DNA of 40,764 nt from positions 1-40,764 of the forward strand of contig CAZJYZ010000027.1 in the NCBI GenBank assembly GCA_964550345.1. Reading direction: 5' to 3'. The notes beneath the pieces are model-generated. The model saw only the letters and a program-made list of their open reading frames with translations, searched no databases and was not told where the DNA came from. A program made the position numbers and the translations under genes. Below are positions 32,723 to 40,764 of this stretch, one piece after another (positions within the stretch are counted from its first letter, which is position 1; the number at the start of each line of letters is the position of its first letter). This stretch comes from JAAEUB01 sp964550345 (GTDB lineage: Bacteria; Pseudomonadota; Alphaproteobacteria; Rhodobacterales; Rhodobacteraceae).

Positions 32723-33298
32723 TCAAGAACGATTTTTACCCGGAATCCACAGAACATCGTCTTTCCCGTTTGCATTAGCGATTCGCGCCGCAACAAAACA
32801 CCAGTCAGACAAGCGGTTCAGATACCTGATCGCGGCGGGGTTCACGTTCTCTGAGCCGGTTAATGCCACTGCGATCCGTTCGGCCCGGCGCGACACTGTG
32901 CGAGTAATATGCAAATGTGCAGCTAGGGCTGTTCCCCCCGGCAGGATGAAGCTTTTCAGCGTCTCAAGCCTGGCGTTCATCTCGTCAATCTCGGTTTCCA
33001 GCCGGTTAACCTGTGTCTGGACGACGCGCAGGGGCGGGTATTCGGACTCGGCGTCTTTTTCCATTTCAGGCCGGCACAAATCTGCGCCCAAATCAAAAAG
33101 ATCATTCTGGATACGTGCCAGTGCTGTGTCCATCCAGTCTGAGGCATGCAACCGCGCCACGCCGATGGTGGCGTTGGTTTCGTCGACTGTACCGTAAGCC
33201 TCGACCCGCAAATCGGCTTTGCCAACCCTTTTACCATTACCTAAAGCAGTTTCGCCCGCGTCGCCTGTGCGGGTGTATATTTTGTTGAGGGTAACCAT
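32723..33298 (-). CDS. Cob(I)alamin adenosyltransferase, PduO type
   Basis: Makes adenosylcobalamin from cob(I)alamin and ATP. The 191-residue protein has the ATP-binding N-terminus K-I-Y-T-R-T-G-D-A-G-E-T-A-L with V-E-A-Y-G-T-V-D-E-T-N-A after it, and the C-terminal R-R-A-E-R-I-A-V-A-L and L-N-R-L-S-D-W-C-F-V-A-A-R motifs. Adenosylcobalamin is needed by ethylmalonyl-CoA and methylmalonyl-CoA mutases. The ATG at 33298 shares a base with the stop of the HIG1-type gene (TGATG). Confidence 0.93.
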   Translation of the reverse strand: MVTLNKIYTRTGDAGETALGNGKRVGKADLRVEAYGTVDETNATIGVARLHASDWMDTALARIQNDLFDLGADLCRPEMEKDAESEYPPLRVVQTQVNRLETEIDEMNARLETLKSFILPGGTALAAHLHITRTVSRRAERIAVALTGSENVNPAAIRYLNRLSDWCFVAARIANANGKDDVLWIPGKNRS

Positions 33299-33501
33299 CA
33301 GCCGCCTCGTCTTAGCCAAACATAAAGCAGGATCAGCGCGATCGCCACGGCCTGCGCGGCAATCCGGTAGCGCATGATGCGGTTGGCATGTTTGCGGTTA
33401 AACTCACCGCCACGGGCGAAGCCGCCTATGCCGGTGATAAGGATCAGCGCGGTGATGGCAACCGCTATGATGACGAGGATGAAAAGAGGGTCTTGCAGCA
33501 T
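33298..33501 (-). CDS. Small twin-helix membrane protein, HIG1 type
   Basis: A 67-residue protein with two membrane helices (about 5-24 and 45-62) joined by a basic, glycine-rich loop R-G-G-E-F-N-R-K-H-A-N-R-I-M-R-Y-R. The loop and helix order match the HIG1 (hypoxia-induced) domain; in several bacteria and mitochondria such proteins associate with cytochrome oxidase. It is one base-overlapped with the adenosyltransferase gene. The association with oxidase is known for the family only. Confidence 0.8.
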   Translation of the reverse strand: MLQDPLFILVIIAVAITALILITGIGGFARGGEFNRKHANRIMRYRIAAQAVAIALILLYVWLRRGG

Positions 33502-33571
33502 CGTATCTGTCCTTTTCGGGTCGTAGCCTCGTTTGTTTACAGGCGATGCCGGGATGTCGCAATGCGGCTGG

Positions 33572-34405
33572 TTACGAATTGCGTACTATCAAATCCTGTA
33601 GCCGCGTGGGCAGGAGCCTTTTGTACAAGCCCGCCAGATAGGTCGGTGTTGTGACGTAGTAGCGCGGTTTCGGGCGTTCAGCCTCAAGCGCATGGACAAG
33701 TTTTTTAGTCACTGCGCTGGCTGGCAACTCGAACCTATCAGGGCCAGTTTTGGGTGCATACAGGCGTTTGAGTAAGGTGTCTTCATATTGCGCGCGGCGC
33801 GGAGAGTTCTTCCAGTCGATCCAGCGCTCAAAATGTGGGATCGAGTTCTTGCGAATGTCGCTGGTAACCGGCCCCGGTTCGATCAGGATAATCCTGATTC
33901 CGGTATCCGCCATTTCTATGCGCAGGGTGTCTGTCAGCCCTTCCAGCGCGAATTTGGTGGCAACATAAGCCCCGCGCCAACGGATGGTTGAAAAACCCAG
34001 CACAGAAGAACAGTTTACGATCCTCCCATGCCCCTGCACGCGCATGACAGGCAATACCAGGCGTGTCAGCTCATGCAGACCAAAAAAGTTGGTCTCAAAA
34101 ATGGCACGTAAAGCGCCGGTCGGCAGGTCTTCGCAAGCACCGGGCAGGCCATAGGCGCCATTATTGAACAGGGCGTCAAGGGTGCCGCCGGTGCGGGTCA
34201 ACGCTTCATCTACGGCCACTTTCATGCACGCCGCGTCGGTATAATCCAGACGAAAGCTTTCAAGCCCCTCCTCGCGCAGGCGGACGCAGTCTTTTTCCCG
34301 CCGGCAGGTGGCAAAAACGCGCCAGCCACGCGCGTGCAACCCGTGGGCTGCATCATAGCCAATGCCGGATGAGCATCCGGTTATCAGGACGGATTTTTTA
34401 TTCAT
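33572..34405 (-). CDS. Short-chain dehydrogenase/reductase
   Basis: A 277-residue NAD(P)-binding oxidoreductase of the classical SDR family. T-G-C-S-S-G-I-G at residues 9-16 binds the dinucleotide; N-N-G-A-Y-G, the catalytic Ser in N-C-S-S-V-L-G-F and Y-V-A-T-K supply the remaining active-site signatures. A-T-C-R-R at the end of the second strand suggests NADPH preference. The substrate is unknown. The C-terminal extension (about 40 residues, L-A-G-L-Y-K-R-L-L-P-T-R-L) recalls SDRs acting on lipid-like substrates. Confidence 0.88.
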   Translation of the reverse strand: MNKKSVLITGCSSGIGYDAAHGLHARGWRVFATCRREKDCVRLREEGLESFRLDYTDAACMKVAVDEALTRTGGTLDALFNNGAYGLPGACEDLPTGALRAIFETNFFGLHELTRLVLPVMRVQGHGRIVNCSSVLGFSTIRWRGAYVATKFALEGLTDTLRIEMADTGIRIILIEPGPVTSDIRKNSIPHFERWIDWKNSPRRAQYEDTLLKRLYAPKTGPDRFELPASAVTKKLVHALEAERPKPRYYVTTPTYLAGLYKRLLPTRLQDLIVRNS

Positions 34406-34469
34406 CTCGCAGACCTATGACAGGCCATCTGATGGTGCAACATTCATCTAAAAAAATGCGGCCGAGGTG

Positions 34470-35099
34470 TCATGGTTGGTCTGGTGACAGGAATCGGGTG
34501 GCCATATAGCCAATTTCACCGGTTTCAATCACCCGTATTGCCGACCAGCCGGGAACAACTTCACCAAGATCCGAAACCGCGGTTCCGCGTACCAAGGCAG
34601 CGACGATACCATCATTAGTCGAAGGGCCCCCGCGCATGTTAACTCTTGATCCGGTGACATAGAGCACGGGCAAGGTGGGCACTGGCGTAGGCTCAGATTC
34701 TGGCTCTACTTCTACTTCTGCTTCTGCCTCGGGTTCGACTTCTGTCTCAGGTTCCGTTTCCGGTGTCGGTAGAACCTCTGTTTCCAGTTCAGGCTCGGGT
34801 TCAGGCTGAGCTTCAGGCTGGGGTGTCGGCTCAGGCTGGGGTTGAGGAGCGGGTGTCGGCACCGGTTCCGGTTCAGGCTGGGGAGCAGGATCAGGTTGGG
34901 GGGCGGGTTCAGGTTGCTGAGCAGGTTCAGTTTGGGGGGCGGGTTCAGGTTGCGGAGCAGGTTCAGACGGAGCAGTTTGCGGGGTCGCAACTATCTCACG
35001 GCCAAGACGATCCTCTGGCAAGCCTTCTTCGCGGCCAAACCAAAGCATCACTCCACCGAGCAAAACTACAGTAACCAAAGTCAACCTTATAATGCCCAT
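34470..35099 (-). CDS. Anchored SH3-domain protein with Pro/Glu repeats
   Basis: A 209-residue protein with a single N-terminal membrane segment (about 4-22), a long Pro/Glu/Gln-rich linker (about 45-145) and a C-terminal bacterial SH3 domain starting V-T-G-S-R-V-N-M-R-G-G-P-S and ending Y-M-A-T-R-F-L. The linker holds 12-residue repeats of the type P-E-P-A-P-Q-x-E-P-A-Q-Q, then becomes acidic (E-x-E-x runs). Such proteins span the periplasm to reach cell-wall or envelope partners. AGGGA precedes the ATG at 35099. It is divergent from parC. Confidence 0.78.
   Translation of the reverse strand: MGIIRLTLVTVVLLGGVMLWFGREEGLPEDRLGREIVATPQTAPSEPAPQPEPAPQTEPAQQPEPAPQPDPAPQPEPEPVPTPAPQPQPEPTPQPEAQPEPEPELETEVLPTPETEPETEVEPEAEAEVEVEPESEPTPVPTLPVLYVTGSRVNMRGGPSTNDGIVAALVRGTAVSDLGEVVPGWSAIRVIETGEIGYMATRFLSPDQP
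34898..34969. repeat. 36-bp tandem repeat inside the SH3 protein gene
   Basis: Two adjacent near-identical 36-base units (starting GGGGGGCGGGTTCAGGTTG at 34898 and 34934) encode the 12-residue Pro/Glu/Gln repeat; degenerate units flank them on both sides from about 34790. Confidence 0.8.
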
Positions 35100-35213
35100 T
35101 TCATTCCCTAACGACGTTTGCACCCTCTTTTAGACCATCCCGCAGGCGGGGAAAACCGGTGACATGCACGTACCCTGCTTTACCCCTATGATCCGGGCCG
35201 TTACACAGAGGTC

Positions 35214-37517
35214 ATGAGTGATTTGACCGATGATCCCGACCTCGTAAAAAGTGCAACCTCCGAGCCTTTGCGCCGGGCGTTGGGCGAACGTTACCTGACC
35301 TATGCGCTTTCCACGATCATGCACCGCGCCCTGCCGGATGCGCGCGATGGGCTGAAGCCCGTGCACCGGCGTATTCTATACGCGATGAGCCGCCTGCGTC
35401 TTGCATCGGGTGGTGGATTTCTGAAGTCAGCCAAGATCAGCGGCGACACTATGGGTGATTTTCATCCCCATGGGGACGCAGCGATTTACGACACCATGGC
35501 GCGGCTGGCGCAGGACTTTAACGTGCGTTATCCGCTGGTTGACGGGCAGGGAAACTTCGGTAACATCGACGGCGATAACCCTGCCGCCTCTCGTTATACC
35601 GAGGCACGCATGACCTTTGTTGCCGAGGCGATGTTGGAAGGGCTTTCGGAAAACGCAGTTGATTTTCGCGACAATTACGATGGGCGCCTGCGCGAACCGG
35701 CCGTTTTGCCGGCAACATTCCCCAATCTGCTGGCCAATGGCTCGACCGGGATTGCTGTTGGTATGGCCACCAATATCCCCCCTCATAATATTGCCGAACT
35801 GGTGGATGCCTGCCTGCATTTGATACGAACCCCCGATGCGCGCGACGATACGCTGTTGAAATACGTACCGGGACCGGATTTCCCTACTGGTGGTGTCATT
35901 GTTGAACCACCGGAAAATATCGCCACCGCCTACCGGACCGGGCGGGGCGGGTTCCGGCTCAGGGCGCGTTGGCAGGTTGAGGAAATGCCGCGTGGTCTGT
36001 GGCAGATCGTGGTCACCGAAATTCCCTATATGGTGCAGAAATCCAAGCTGATCGAAAAGATCGCTGAAGTTATTCAGCAAAAGAAAATTCCGATCCTTGC
36101 TGATATACGCGACGAAAGCGCTGAGGATGTGCGCGTGGTGCTGGAGCCGCGTTCTAAAAATGTTGACCCCGAAGTGCTGATGAACATGCTGTTTCGGGTG
36201 TCAGACTTGGAAACCCGGTTCTCCCTGAACATGAATGTGTTGATCGATGGGGTGACGCCGAAAGTTTGTTCGATGAAAGAGGTGCTGCGCGCCTTCCTTG
36301 ACCACCGTCAGGATGTGCTGTGCCGCCGTTCACAGCACCGGTTAGAGAAAATCGATCACCGGCTGGAAGTGCTGGAAGGTTTCATCATCGCGTTTCTTAA
36401 TCTCGATCGGGTGATTGACATCATCCGATACGACGATGAACCCAAGGCGGCCCTGATGCGCGAAGACTGGGGCAAGACCCATGCGCGGGCCATGTCTGAG
36501 GCTGATTATGTCAGCCCCGCCCCGGGAGAGGGCGAGTTGTCGGAAGTGCAGGCCGAGGCCATCCTGAACATGCGTCTGCGCAGCTTGCGCCGACTGGAAG
36601 AGCTTGAACTAATCAATGAACAAGAAGAGCTGATGAAGGAACGCGCCCAGCTTGAGGACCTTCTGGAAGACGAGGGACTGCAATGGGCAACAATCTCGGA
36701 CCAACTGCGCGAGACGAAAAAAACCTTCGGCAGGGAATATGAAGGCGGCGCGCGGCGTACCGGATTTGCTGAGGCGGGCGAAACTGAAGAAGTGCCGCTT
36801 GAGGCCATGATCGAACGTGAGCCTATCACTGTCTTATGCTCTCAGATGGGCTGGATCCGCGCCATGTCGGGCCATATTGACCTGACCCGCGAGCTTAAAT
36901 TCAAAGACGGCGATGGCCCCCGATTTATTTTCCACGCTGAAACCACCGACCGGTTGCTGGTCTTTGGTGAAAATGGCCGTTTCTACACATTGTCAGCAGC
37001 CTCTTTGCCCGGCGGGCGTGGTATGGGTGAACCTTTACGTCTGATGGTGGATTTGCCGAATGAGGCGGGCATCGTCGGCCTCTTTATTCACCAACCGGGG
37101 CGCAAGCTGCTGGTCGCCTCAACTGCCGGCGACGGGTTTGTTGCTGCGGAAGACGACGTGTTGGCCCAGACGCGGAGTGGGAAACAGGTGTTGAATGTGC
37201 GCGGTGATGTGCGGGCACTGGTTTGCAAACCGGTTGCCGGCGATCAGGTGGCTACGGTGGGTGAGAACCGCAAGGTTCTGGTCTTTCCAATATCCGACTT
37301 GCCCGAGATGGGCCGCGGAAAGGGCGTGCGCCTGCAGAAATACAAAGATGGCGGCCTGTCTGACGCGACCACGTTCGGCCTGACGAATGGGCTTAGCTGG
37401 CTGGACCCGGCAGGACGCACCCGCACCGAAACCGAATTAACCGAGTGGCAGGGCAAGCGTGCCTCTGCAGGGCGTATGGCCCCGCGTGGCTTCCCCCGCG
37501 ACAACAAGTTTACCTGA
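35214..37517 (+). CDS. parC: DNA topoisomerase IV subunit A
   Basis: Catalytic subunit of the decatenating topoisomerase. The 767-residue protein shows R-A-L-P-D-A-R-D-G-L-K-P-V-H-R-R-I, H-P-H-G-D-A-A-I-Y-D and the DNA-linked catalytic Tyr128 in A-S-R-Y-T-E-A-R-M. Its C-terminal domain (from about 520) is shorter than in GyrA and lacks a clear GyrA box, which supports ParC rather than GyrA. In the quinolone region, Ala stands where E. coli ParC has Ser80 and Asp where it has Glu84. The partner parE is not in the window. Confidence 0.94.
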   Translation: MSDLTDDPDLVKSATSEPLRRALGERYLTYALSTIMHRALPDARDGLKPVHRRILYAMSRLRLASGGGFLKSAKISGDTMGDFHPHGDAAIYDTMARLAQDFNVRYPLVDGQGNFGNIDGDNPAASRYTEARMTFVAEAMLEGLSENAVDFRDNYDGRLREPAVLPATFPNLLANGSTGIAVGMATNIPPHNIAELVDACLHLIRTPDARDDTLLKYVPGPDFPTGGVIVEPPENIATAYRTGRGGFRLRARWQVEEMPRGLWQIVVTEIPYMVQKSKLIEKIAEVIQQKKIPILADIRDESAEDVRVVLEPRSKNVDPEVLMNMLFRVSDLETRFSLNMNVLIDGVTPKVCSMKEVLRAFLDHRQDVLCRRSQHRLEKIDHRLEVLEGFIIAFLNLDRVIDIIRYDDEPKAALMREDWGKTHARAMSEADYVSPAPGEGELSEVQAEAILNMRLRSLRRLEELELINEQEELMKERAQLEDLLEDEGLQWATISDQLRETKKTFGREYEGGARRTGFAEAGETEEVPLEAMIEREPITVLCSQMGWIRAMSGHIDLTRELKFKDGDGPRFIFHAETTDRLLVFGENGRFYTLSAASLPGGRGMGEPLRLMVDLPNEAGIVGLFIHQPGRKLLVASTAGDGFVAAEDDVLAQTRSGKQVLNVRGDVRALVCKPVAGDQVATVGENRKVLVFPISDLPEMGRGKGVRLQKYKDGGLSDATTFGLTNGLSWLDPAGRTRTETELTEWQGKRASAGRMAPRGFPRDNKFT

Positions 37518-37518
37518 T

Positions 37519-38715
37519 ATGTCGCTTGCTGGCCTTTCCACGGAATATTCCGGGCAAAGGTCGGGTGTCTTCTGGCTGGCCATGCGCATGGGCGCGTTAA
37601 CGGTTCTGACCCTGGGGCTTTACCGTTTCTGGATGAAAACTCGCCTGCGCCGGTATTTCTGGAGCGCCGTGCGCCCTGGCGGCATCCCGTTGGAATATAC
37701 CGGCGACCCTTGGGAAAAACTGCTGGGTTTCCTTTTTGCCGTGGTTATTCTGGCCTTCTATATCGGTGTCGTAAACCTGATCCTGATGTTCTTCAGCTTC
37801 ACACTGTTTCAAACAAACTTCATCGCCTATGCGCTTAGTTTTGTTGGGGTGTTGCCGCTGATATTCTTTGCCCAATACCGGGCGCGGCGCTACGTGCTGG
37901 CCCGCACCCGCTGGCGGGGCGTTCGGTTTGGGTTGGAGCCGGGGGCGTGGGGCTATGCCTGGCGCGCTGCGGTGCACTGGCTGATAACGCTTGCCAGCTT
38001 TGGCATCCTGTGGCCGCGCAAAACTTTCTGGCTGGAGAAATACCGCACTGACCGCACTTTTTTCGGGGATCAGAAGCTAGAGCAGGGCGGCCGCTGGACC
38101 ATGCTGCTTGGCGCTATGAAGCATGTCTATATCGGAGGTTTGCTGTCCGTCCTTATTTCTGCGGCAGCCCTCGGGTTGGAGAACCCGGCGCTTTTCGGGC
38201 TTTTGACATTATCTGTGACTTATATGTTGATAGGTATCGCCTTTTGGCGCGCCCACGCCTTTCGCCGGCTGACCGAAAACAAGACCATCGGTGGTGTGCG
38301 TTTGACCAATGCCGCGCGTGGCGGGCGGGTGTTGGGCATCTATGCGGGCGGCTATGTGCTTGCCGGTCTGACTTTCCTGGCAGGTGTAGCATCGGTTTCT
38401 CTGGTATTTGCGGTTTTCACCGCAACGACGTTTGGGATACAGGACCTGATGGCAGCGCTTGAAGGGGTTGAGGGCGCAAAACAGGTGCCTCTTTGGTTGA
38501 TGACAACATACGGTGTTGCCAGCTATTTCACGTTGTTTTTGTTTTGGGGGGCCGCACGTCTTGCTTTCGTTACCCTGCCACTTGTCAGGCATTTCGCCAG
38601 AACTACCGGTCTTACAAATACGCTGGAACTAGCATTGATTAACCAGCGCAGTCGCGATGAGTTTACCGAGGCCGAGGGCTTTGCCGACGCGCTAGACGTA
38701 GGGGCAGCCCTTTGA
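37519..38715 (+). CDS. DUF898 (YjgN-type) membrane protein
   Basis: A 398-residue multispanning membrane protein with about seven hydrophobic segments. The repeated DUF898 motif is visible: L-G-L-Y-R-F-W-M-K-T-R-L-R-R-Y-F-W-S with P-L-E-Y-T-G-D, and a second F-G-I-L-W-P-R-K-T-F-W-L-E-K-Y-R-T. The ATG at 37519 lies one base after the parC stop; the frame upstream is within parC. The stop overlaps the TTG start of the M48 protease (TTGA), so the two are translationally coupled. Function unknown. Confidence 0.82.
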   Translation: MSLAGLSTEYSGQRSGVFWLAMRMGALTVLTLGLYRFWMKTRLRRYFWSAVRPGGIPLEYTGDPWEKLLGFLFAVVILAFYIGVVNLILMFFSFTLFQTNFIAYALSFVGVLPLIFFAQYRARRYVLARTRWRGVRFGLEPGAWGYAWRAAVHWLITLASFGILWPRKTFWLEKYRTDRTFFGDQKLEQGGRWTMLLGAMKHVYIGGLLSVLISAAALGLENPALFGLLTLSVTYMLIGIAFWRAHAFRRLTENKTIGGVRLTNAARGGRVLGIYAGGYVLAGLTFLAGVASVSLVFAVFTATTFGIQDLMAALEGVEGAKQVPLWLMTTYGVASYFTLFLFWGAARLAFVTLPLVRHFARTTGLTNTLELALINQRSRDEFTEAEGFADALDVGAAL

Positions 38716-39896
38716 GCGTTTCGCTTCAGCACAGCCCGGTCTTTGCCGACTATGTTGATGGTACAAGCGCGCGCCTGTTGCGCGTTGCTGTCAGGTTTGA
38801 GCCTGCAAATACCCCTGATCGCATGCTGATCACCCTGCCGGAGGGCGGGGATCTGGTCTGGCCCTTGCGCGAACTGCGCCTGTTGCCCGATCAGGCAGAC
38901 CAAACAGGACTGACCCTGACGTACACAGATGAACCCCTTGCACGGCTGTTTCTGAAAGATGCCGGTCTGGTTGAAATGGTCCGCACCCATGCGGGCAACC
39001 TGAACTACCGGTCGGGCGTTGAGAACAAATCACGCCTGATAAAATGGGGGCTGGGGGCCGTTGCCTCAGTTGCGCTGATCGTTTTTGTGCTGGTGCCTCT
39101 GATGGCAGATCAACTGGCGCGCTACCTACCGCCAGAAGGCGAAAAGGCGCTGGGCGACACCACGTTTGAGCAAATCCGCCGTGTGCTGGACGAAAGCGGT
39201 TTGGCCCCTATAGGCATCTGTGAGAATGCGGCGGGAATTGCGGCCCTTAACCAGATGCAGGCGCGCCTCGATCCCCAGGCCGACCTGCCTTATCCGCTTG
39301 AGGTTGCGGTGCTGGATCACGAGATGGTCAACGCTTTTGCTTTGCCCGGTGGGCGCATCATTTTGTTCAGGGGGTTGATAGAAGAAGCCGAAACACCAGA
39401 AGAAGTCGCCGCTGTGCTCGCCCATGAAATTGGTCACGTTGTGGGCCGGGACCCCACCCGGGACGCCTTGCGGTCGGCCGGATCAATCGGGGTGCTTGGG
39501 CTTTTGTTCGGGGATTTTGCAGGTGGAACCATAATGCTGTTCCTGGCAAACAGCCTGATCAACGCCACCTATAGCCAAAAGGCGGAAGCGGCGGCCGACA
39601 GTTATGCGCACGGGTTGTTACTGGATGCCGGACTGTCCCCGGCGGCTCTGGCCTCTATGTTTAACCGTATGCTGGCGGAATATGGTGAGGATGGGGGTTT
39701 CGTGGCACATTTTGCAGCCCATCCCAAATTATCAGAACGCATTGCTGCCAGTCAGGCTGCTGTTGATGGCAGTGGAGATTTTCACCCTGTGCTGAGCAAT
39801 GCTCAGTGGCGCGACCTGCAAGGTATTTGTGGGGGTTTGGTAGAGGACCTGGACGGGAATTCTGGCCGTATCGGGAAATCCGATGCCGGGAAATAG
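38712..39896 (+). CDS. M48-family membrane-anchored metalloprotease
   Basis: A 394-residue protein with an N-terminal beta-type domain (1-100), one membrane helix (about 108-130) and a zinc-protease domain. The catalytic H-E-I-G-H is at 238-242, preceded by V-L-A; the third ligand is probably Glu in Q-K-A-E-A-A-A-D-S. M48 enzymes such as HtpX and BepA act in envelope quality control. Start TTG 38712 overlaps the DUF898 stop. The pairing of a DUF898 protein with an M48 peptidase suggests a joint membrane function, but the target is unknown. Confidence 0.88.
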   Translation: MSVSLQHSPVFADYVDGTSARLLRVAVRFEPANTPDRMLITLPEGGDLVWPLRELRLLPDQADQTGLTLTYTDEPLARLFLKDAGLVEMVRTHAGNLNYRSGVENKSRLIKWGLGAVASVALIVFVLVPLMADQLARYLPPEGEKALGDTTFEQIRRVLDESGLAPIGICENAAGIAALNQMQARLDPQADLPYPLEVAVLDHEMVNAFALPGGRIILFRGLIEEAETPEEVAAVLAHEIGHVVGRDPTRDALRSAGSIGVLGLLFGDFAGGTIMLFLANSLINATYSQKAEAAADSYAHGLLLDAGLSPAALASMFNRMLAEYGEDGGFVAHFAAHPKLSERIAASQAAVDGSGDFHPVLSNAQWRDLQGICGGLVEDLDGNSGRIGKSDAGK

Positions 39897-39982
39897 GCGG
39901 GTCAAAGCCAAGGAAATGTTGGCAGGGATTTGCCTCTTGCGGCATGGCGCGCTAGGAAACCTGAAATCAGGGGGAAATATAA

Positions 39983-40633
39983 ATGACTCGTTTTTTGACT
40001 GCGCTCTTGTTGCTGCTTGGCCTGTCAGCCTGCTCTCAGATGAGCGATCTGGATGAAGTGCCCCAGCCGATGGGTCGCTTTTTGTTTGGTCATAACGTTG
40101 TTGTGGTTCAGGACGCCGAGAAAGGCCCTCTGTCGCGTGAAGCCAGTGATGAAGAATGGAAGGCCAGCGTAGAGGCGGCAATCGACGAACGTTTCAGCCG
40201 CTATGACGGGGACAAATATTTCCACATCGCCGTGAAGGTTGAAGGCTACGCTCTGGCTCTGCCGGGCATCCCGCTTGTTGCGTCTCCGAAATCGGTTCTG
40301 GTTGTCACCGTTACCATATGGGACGACGAACTGGGCACCAAGCTAAACGAGGAACCCAAGCCGTTCACCGTGTTTGAGCAATTTTCCGGCGAAACAGTTA
40401 TAAGCTCGGGCCTGACCCAGTCAAAAGAACAACAAATGGAAAACCTGTCGCGCAATGCGGCCAAAATGATCCATATGTGGATGCTGGAGCATCCGGAATG
40501 GTTTGGTGATGCCGCCCTGATGGATCCGGAGACCACTTCGCCCGGCTGGGCCCGGCCACCGATTGAAGAGCCAGTGGTGGAGGAAGAAGCCACGTCAGAG
40601 GAAGTAACAGAAGAAGAAGCACCAGAGGCTTGA
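39983..40633 (+). CDS. Lipoprotein of unknown function with acidic tail
   Basis: A 216-residue exported protein with lipobox L-S-A-C (Cys17). The mature domain is mixed alpha/beta, with R-F-L-F-G-H-N-V-V-V-V and G-D-K-Y-F-H-I-A-V-K-V-E-G-Y. The last 25 residues are Glu/Val/Pro-rich and probably disordered. AGGGGGAAA precedes the ATG. I recognise similar roseobacter lipoproteins but no named family. It lies 86 bases after the protease gene and about 77 bases before tuf. Confidence 0.75.
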   Translation: MTRFLTALLLLLGLSACSQMSDLDEVPQPMGRFLFGHNVVVVQDAEKGPLSREASDEEWKASVEAAIDERFSRYDGDKYFHIAVKVEGYALALPGIPLVASPKSVLVVTVTIWDDELGTKLNEEPKPFTVFEQFSGETVISSGLTQSKEQQMENLSRNAAKMIHMWMLEHPEWFGDAALMDPETTSPGWARPPIEEPVVEEEATSEEVTEEEAPEA

Positions 40634-40710
40634 TTTAAACGCCGCTTGGCTGTAACCACCGCGCCATAAGAGACCGGGCATATTCCTGCCCCCCAGATAA
40701 GGCGCGTAGC

Positions 40711-40764
40711 ATGGCTAAGGAAAAGTTTGATCGCAGTAAACCGCACTGCAACATTGGCACTATT
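40711..40764 (+). CDS. tuf: Elongation factor Tu, first 18 codons
   Basis: The window ends inside a gene starting M-A-K-E-K-F-D-R-S-K-P-H-C-N-I-G-T-I, the conserved N-terminus of EF-Tu directly before its P-loop. The GTPase delivers aminoacyl-tRNA to the ribosome. AAGG nine bases upstream is a modest ribosome site. Rhodobacterales often carry two tuf copies; which one this is cannot be told from the window. Confidence 0.93.
   Translation, partial: MAKEKFDRSKPHCNIGTI

Noticed and set aside
34790..34990. Possible CRISPR-like repeat array
   Set aside because: Repeats are contiguous 36-base coding units without unique spacers.
34763..35074. Plus-strand open frame rich in Gln/Val/Gly
   Set aside because: It is the antisense shadow of the Pro/Glu repeat region of the SH3 protein and has no ribosome site.

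Overview
The window looks like a chromosomal segment from an alphaproteobacterium of the Rhodobacterales (Roseobacter group). I infer this from protein character and gene order: relA/spoT-DUF2062-pdxJ-acpS-lepB-rnc-era-DUF1491-recO, pckA back to back with chvI-chvG-hprK-rapZ-EIIA-HPr, a methylsuccinyl-CoA dehydrogenase, and an ETF / 3-hydroxybutyryl-CoA dehydrogenase / cobalamin adenosyltransferase neighbourhood. No database search was possible. I saw no rRNA, tRNA, CRISPR array, prophage or intact insertion sequence; almost everything is core chromosome.

Layout. 1-1708 is the end of a flagellar export operon (fliR 3' end, flhB, a coiled-coil protein), followed by two small GlsB/YeaQ-type membrane proteins. 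2342-5014 (minus) holds ispH-methyltransferase-rnhA and, upstream of them, a NYN-domain protein with its own terminator. 5111-14116 (plus) is a housekeeping series: folK, rpoZ, the (p)ppGpp enzyme, DUF2062, pdxJ, a secreted protein, acpS, lepB, rnc, era, DUF1491 and recO, many with 1-4 base overlaps. 14169-18214 carries a META lipoprotein, a TetR regulator divergent from a four-helix membrane protein with two operator-like palindromes between them, methylsuccinyl-CoA dehydrogenase and a TauE/SafE permease.

18488-24969 is the carbon and envelope-stress control locus: PEP carboxykinase diverges from the ChvI/ChvG two-component system, then HPr kinase, RapZ, a mannose-type EIIA and HPr, chained by 4-base overlaps with GTG or TTG starts. 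chvI is interrupted: the reading frame shifts at a run of eight A exactly at the end of the receiver domain. 25387-27795 is a large chemoreceptor preceded by a 417-base leader with inverted repeats. 27898-33501 (mostly minus) contains 3-hydroxybutyryl-CoA dehydrogenase, a DUF6473-type protein, EtfA/EtfB, a dihaem cytochrome c, a PduO-type adenosyltransferase and a HIG1-type small membrane protein. 33572-40764 holds an SDR enzyme, a Pro/Glu-repeat SH3 protein, parC, a DUF898 membrane protein, an M48 protease, a lipoprotein and the first 18 codons of a tuf gene.

Together, Mcd, ETF, the 3-hydroxybutyryl-CoA dehydrogenase, the adenosyltransferase (coenzyme for acyl-CoA mutases) and PckA fit a bacterium that assimilates acetyl-CoA through the ethylmalonyl-CoA pathway and makes sugars by gluconeogenesis, with the PTS-like relay and ChvGI as likely controllers. 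The most notable irregularity is the frameshift in chvI at a canonical -1 slippery heptamer.
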